Shown: piece by piece, positions 62,505 to 64,000 of the stretch
How the letters are laid out: the number at the start of each line of letters is the position of its first letter
Numbering within the stretch: the stretch's first letter is position 1
NCBI GenBank assembly: GCA_963790435.1
Contig: CAWBOI010000001.1
Coordinates: 62,001-126,000, forward strand
DNA: 64,000 bases
Direction: 5' to 3'
Source of the DNA: Ilyomonas sp963790435
GTDB taxonomy: Bacteria; Bacteroidota; Bacteroidia; Chitinophagales; Chitinophagaceae
Program-made: the position numbers and the translations under genes
The notes under the pieces: model-generated
Databases searched by the model: none
What the model was told of the DNA's origin: nothing
What the model saw: only the letters and a program-made list of their open reading frames with translations

Positions 62505-63665
62505 ATGGCTGTTGTTTTGTTCGATACCGAAAAGAGAAGCCGCTTATATCCGTTTACTTATACAAAAGCGGTTGCCCATTTGCATTTTGGAATGCTTACC
62601 ATCAAACAGCGATGGCAGCTTCTTTTAAATGAAACGATGTATGTAGAAACGGCTTCTTATTTGCAAACATTGTATAATGCCGTACCACACGCGATTCACA
62701 CATTTATAAATGCCTGCGTTTTGCCTTCTGATGAGTTAATTGAAAAGATAAAAACGATGCAGCAAGGCGACGTGCTGGAAGACCAAAACGGCATTATTGC
62801 CTGCAAAGGTTTCGGCAATAATTTGAATGATGTGTTAGAAAATTTAGCAACCAATTATGCTACTATCAGCGATGTAAAATGGCTCCGTTATCCTCATCAA
62901 TTTCTGCAATGGAATAAGGAGTTTATCTCTTTTGATTTTGCTTTATTAACACAAAACAAAAGGTCTCAAATTATATCAAAAACAAATCAAACCATTTGTC
63001 CTGAAAATATTTTTATCGAAGAAGGAGCAAGCGTAGAATGCAGTGTTATCAATGCTTGCGAAGGGTTTGTTTTTATCGGAAAAGGCGCCGTTGTAATGGA
63101 AGGCAGTTTGCTGCGCGGTCCTTTGTTTTTGGGTGAAGGCTCGGTTGTAAAGATGGGAAGCAAAATATACGGTGCAACCTCTATTGCGCATCATTGTACG
63201 GTTGGCGGCGAAATTAAGAATGTGGTGATGCAAGCGTTCAGCAACAAAGCGCATGACGGTTATTTGGGCGATTCGGTGATAGGAGAGTGTTGCAACATCG
63301 GAGCCGGCACAAGCAACAGCAATGTAAAAAATACAGGCGGCGATATTTTTATGCCGGATTATTTCAACAAAAACAAAATCAACGCTGGTAACAAATGCGG
63401 CGTGATGATAGGCGATTACACGCGTGTTGCCATCAATTCATCCATCAATACGGGCAGCATTTACGGTGTATGTTGCAATGTGTTTGGTGAAGGCTTGTTG
63501 CCAAAGCGTTTGCGAAATTTTTCATGGGGCGTTGGAGGCGAAGGTTATGCAATTGAGAAAGCCATTGAACACATCAGGCAATGGAAACGTTTCAAACAGC
63601 AAATACTATCTGCCGAAGAAGAAGCCGTTTTGAAGTATATCTTTGACAAGTTTACTATTGCATGA
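62505..63665 (+). CDS. GlmU-like sugar-phosphate nucleotidyltransferase family protein
   Basis: 386 residues. The N-terminus (VVLFDTEKRSRLYPFTYTKAVAHL) is a degenerate nucleotidyltransferase domain. From about residue 165 it has hexapeptide repeats of a left-handed beta-helix (SVECSVINACEGFVFIGKGAVVMEGSLL ...) with TSNSNVKNTG resembling the GlmU acetyltransferase region. The classical GlmU Gly-rich N-terminal loop is absent. It lies 28 nt upstream of tpiA in one operon, an arrangement common in Bacteroidetes. Confidence 0.85.
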   Translation: MAVVLFDTEKRSRLYPFTYTKAVAHLHFGMLTIKQRWQLLLNETMYVETASYLQTLYNAVPHAIHTFINACVLPSDELIEKIKTMQQGDVLEDQNGIIACKGFGNNLNDVLENLATNYATISDVKWLRYPHQFLQWNKEFISFDFALLTQNKRSQIISKTNQTICPENIFIEEGASVECSVINACEGFVFIGKGAVVMEGSLLRGPLFLGEGSVVKMGSKIYGATSIAHHCTVGGEIKNVVMQAFSNKAHDGYLGDSVIGECCNIGAGTSNSNVKNTGGDIFMPDYFNKNKINAGNKCGVMIGDYTRVAINSSINTGSIYGVCCNVFGEGLLPKRLRNFSWGVGGEGYAIEKAIEHIRQWKRFKQQILSAEEEAVLKYIFDKFTIA

Positions 63666-63693
63666 AAATATCCGAATACAACACAATCATTTT

Positions 63694-64000
63694 ATGAGAA
63701 AACAAATTGCGGCTGCCAATTGGAAAATGAATTTAACCTGGCAACAAGGCGAACAATTATTAACTGATATTCACAATAGCAAATATGAGTTGGCCAGCTA
63801 TCAGTATGCAGTGTTTGCAGTGCCGTTTCCTTATTTGCAGTTAGCGCAGAATCATTTGCAGGATAAGACAAATGTGTATGTGGCTGCACAAAATTGCAGC
63901 AATAAAAAATCGGGTGCTTACACCGGCGAAGTATCGGTTGAAATGCTGGAAAGCTTAGGTGTGAAATATGTTATCATCGGTCACTCCGAGCGGCGTGAAT
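63694..64000 (+). CDS. tpiA: Triosephosphate isomerase (3' end off window)
   Basis: The first 102 residues. MRKQIAAANWKMN contains the active-site Asn and Lys, and GHSERRE carries the catalytic His loop. It interconverts dihydroxyacetone phosphate and glyceraldehyde-3-phosphate. The gene runs past the right edge. Confidence 0.97.
   Translation, partial: MRKQIAAANWKMNLTWQQGEQLLTDIHNSKYELASYQYAVFAVPFPYLQLAQNHLQDKTNVYVAAQNCSNKKSGAYTGEVSVEMLESLGVKYVIIGHSERRE

Noticed and set aside
1..64000. CRISPR arrays, phage or IS genes
   Set aside because: No regularly spaced direct repeats with spacers and no transposase, integrase or phage structural genes were seen; the repeats found are tandem heptamers or inverted pairs.

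Overview
The window is chromosomal DNA from a member of the Bacteroidota, most likely Chitinophagaceae or a near relative. The evidence is the type IX secretion / gliding genes sprA, gldD and gldE, a DUF5683 protein behind parAB, a Bacteroidetes-type AMP nucleosidase, a DUF1080 plus Tat-signal Gfo/Idh pair, a two-domain PNPase next to rpsO, weak use of Shine-Dalgarno sites, and several -7 boxes of the Bacteroidetes form TAnnTTTG. No rRNA, IS element, prophage or CRISPR array is visible.

Layout. 1-4.4 kb: a purple-acid-phosphatase-like metallophosphoesterase (cut by the left edge), then parA-parB-DUF5683-dapB. 4.4-8.1 kb (minus strand): a small unknown gene, panC, and a blaI/blaR1-like repressor-peptidase pair with a dyad next to the blaI start codon. 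8.2-22.8 kb (plus): a FUSC membrane protein, ruvA, the very large sprA (broken by one extra base), a small membrane protein, ftsK and an outer-membrane barrel. 22.9-26.4 kb: an operon of a CapD-like epimerase, a JAMM peptidase, a CysO-like ubiquitin-fold sulfur carrier and a MoeZ-like E1-rhodanese, preceded by a structured leader. 26.5-31.8 kb: a 50-residue membrane ORF, a CNT nucleoside transporter, a flippase and a DPP-IV peptidase. 31.9-38.9 kb: an unusual tRNA-like RNA gene, an Lrp regulator, an ABC exporter, a KirBac channel, an HD (Mesh1-like) hydrolase, an APC permease and YebC. 39-48 kb: pnp, rpsO, a lipoprotein, a DUF1080 protein, a frameshifted Gfo/Idh oxidoreductase, gldD, gldE and ssb. 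48-57 kb: cysS, paired EEP hydrolases, paired rhomboids, an RlmD-type methyltransferase, a YkgJ-type protein and a sterol-desaturase-like hydroxylase. 57-64 kb: AMP nucleosidase, an HsdR_N-domain protein, two DUF1573 proteins, a split GT9 glycosyltransferase, a Sua5/YrdC protein, a serine hydrolase, a GlmU-like protein and the start of tpiA.

The most unusual signals are not genes. (1) The nonamer AAAAACAAA, almost always preceded by a pyrimidine, occurs about 59 times by my reading (36 on plus, 23 on minus). Base composition predicts only a few. (2) At least seven families of intergenic repeat are built from units of about 7 nt and usually form two inverted arms; several supply the stop codon, start region, terminus or internal residues of neighbouring proteins. 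(3) A roughly 170-nt class-II tRNA-like RNA on the minus strand has a huge variable region and no U33. (4) Three genes (sprA, Gfo/Idh, GT9) each carry exactly one extra base; these may be assembly errors, real lesions or recoding.
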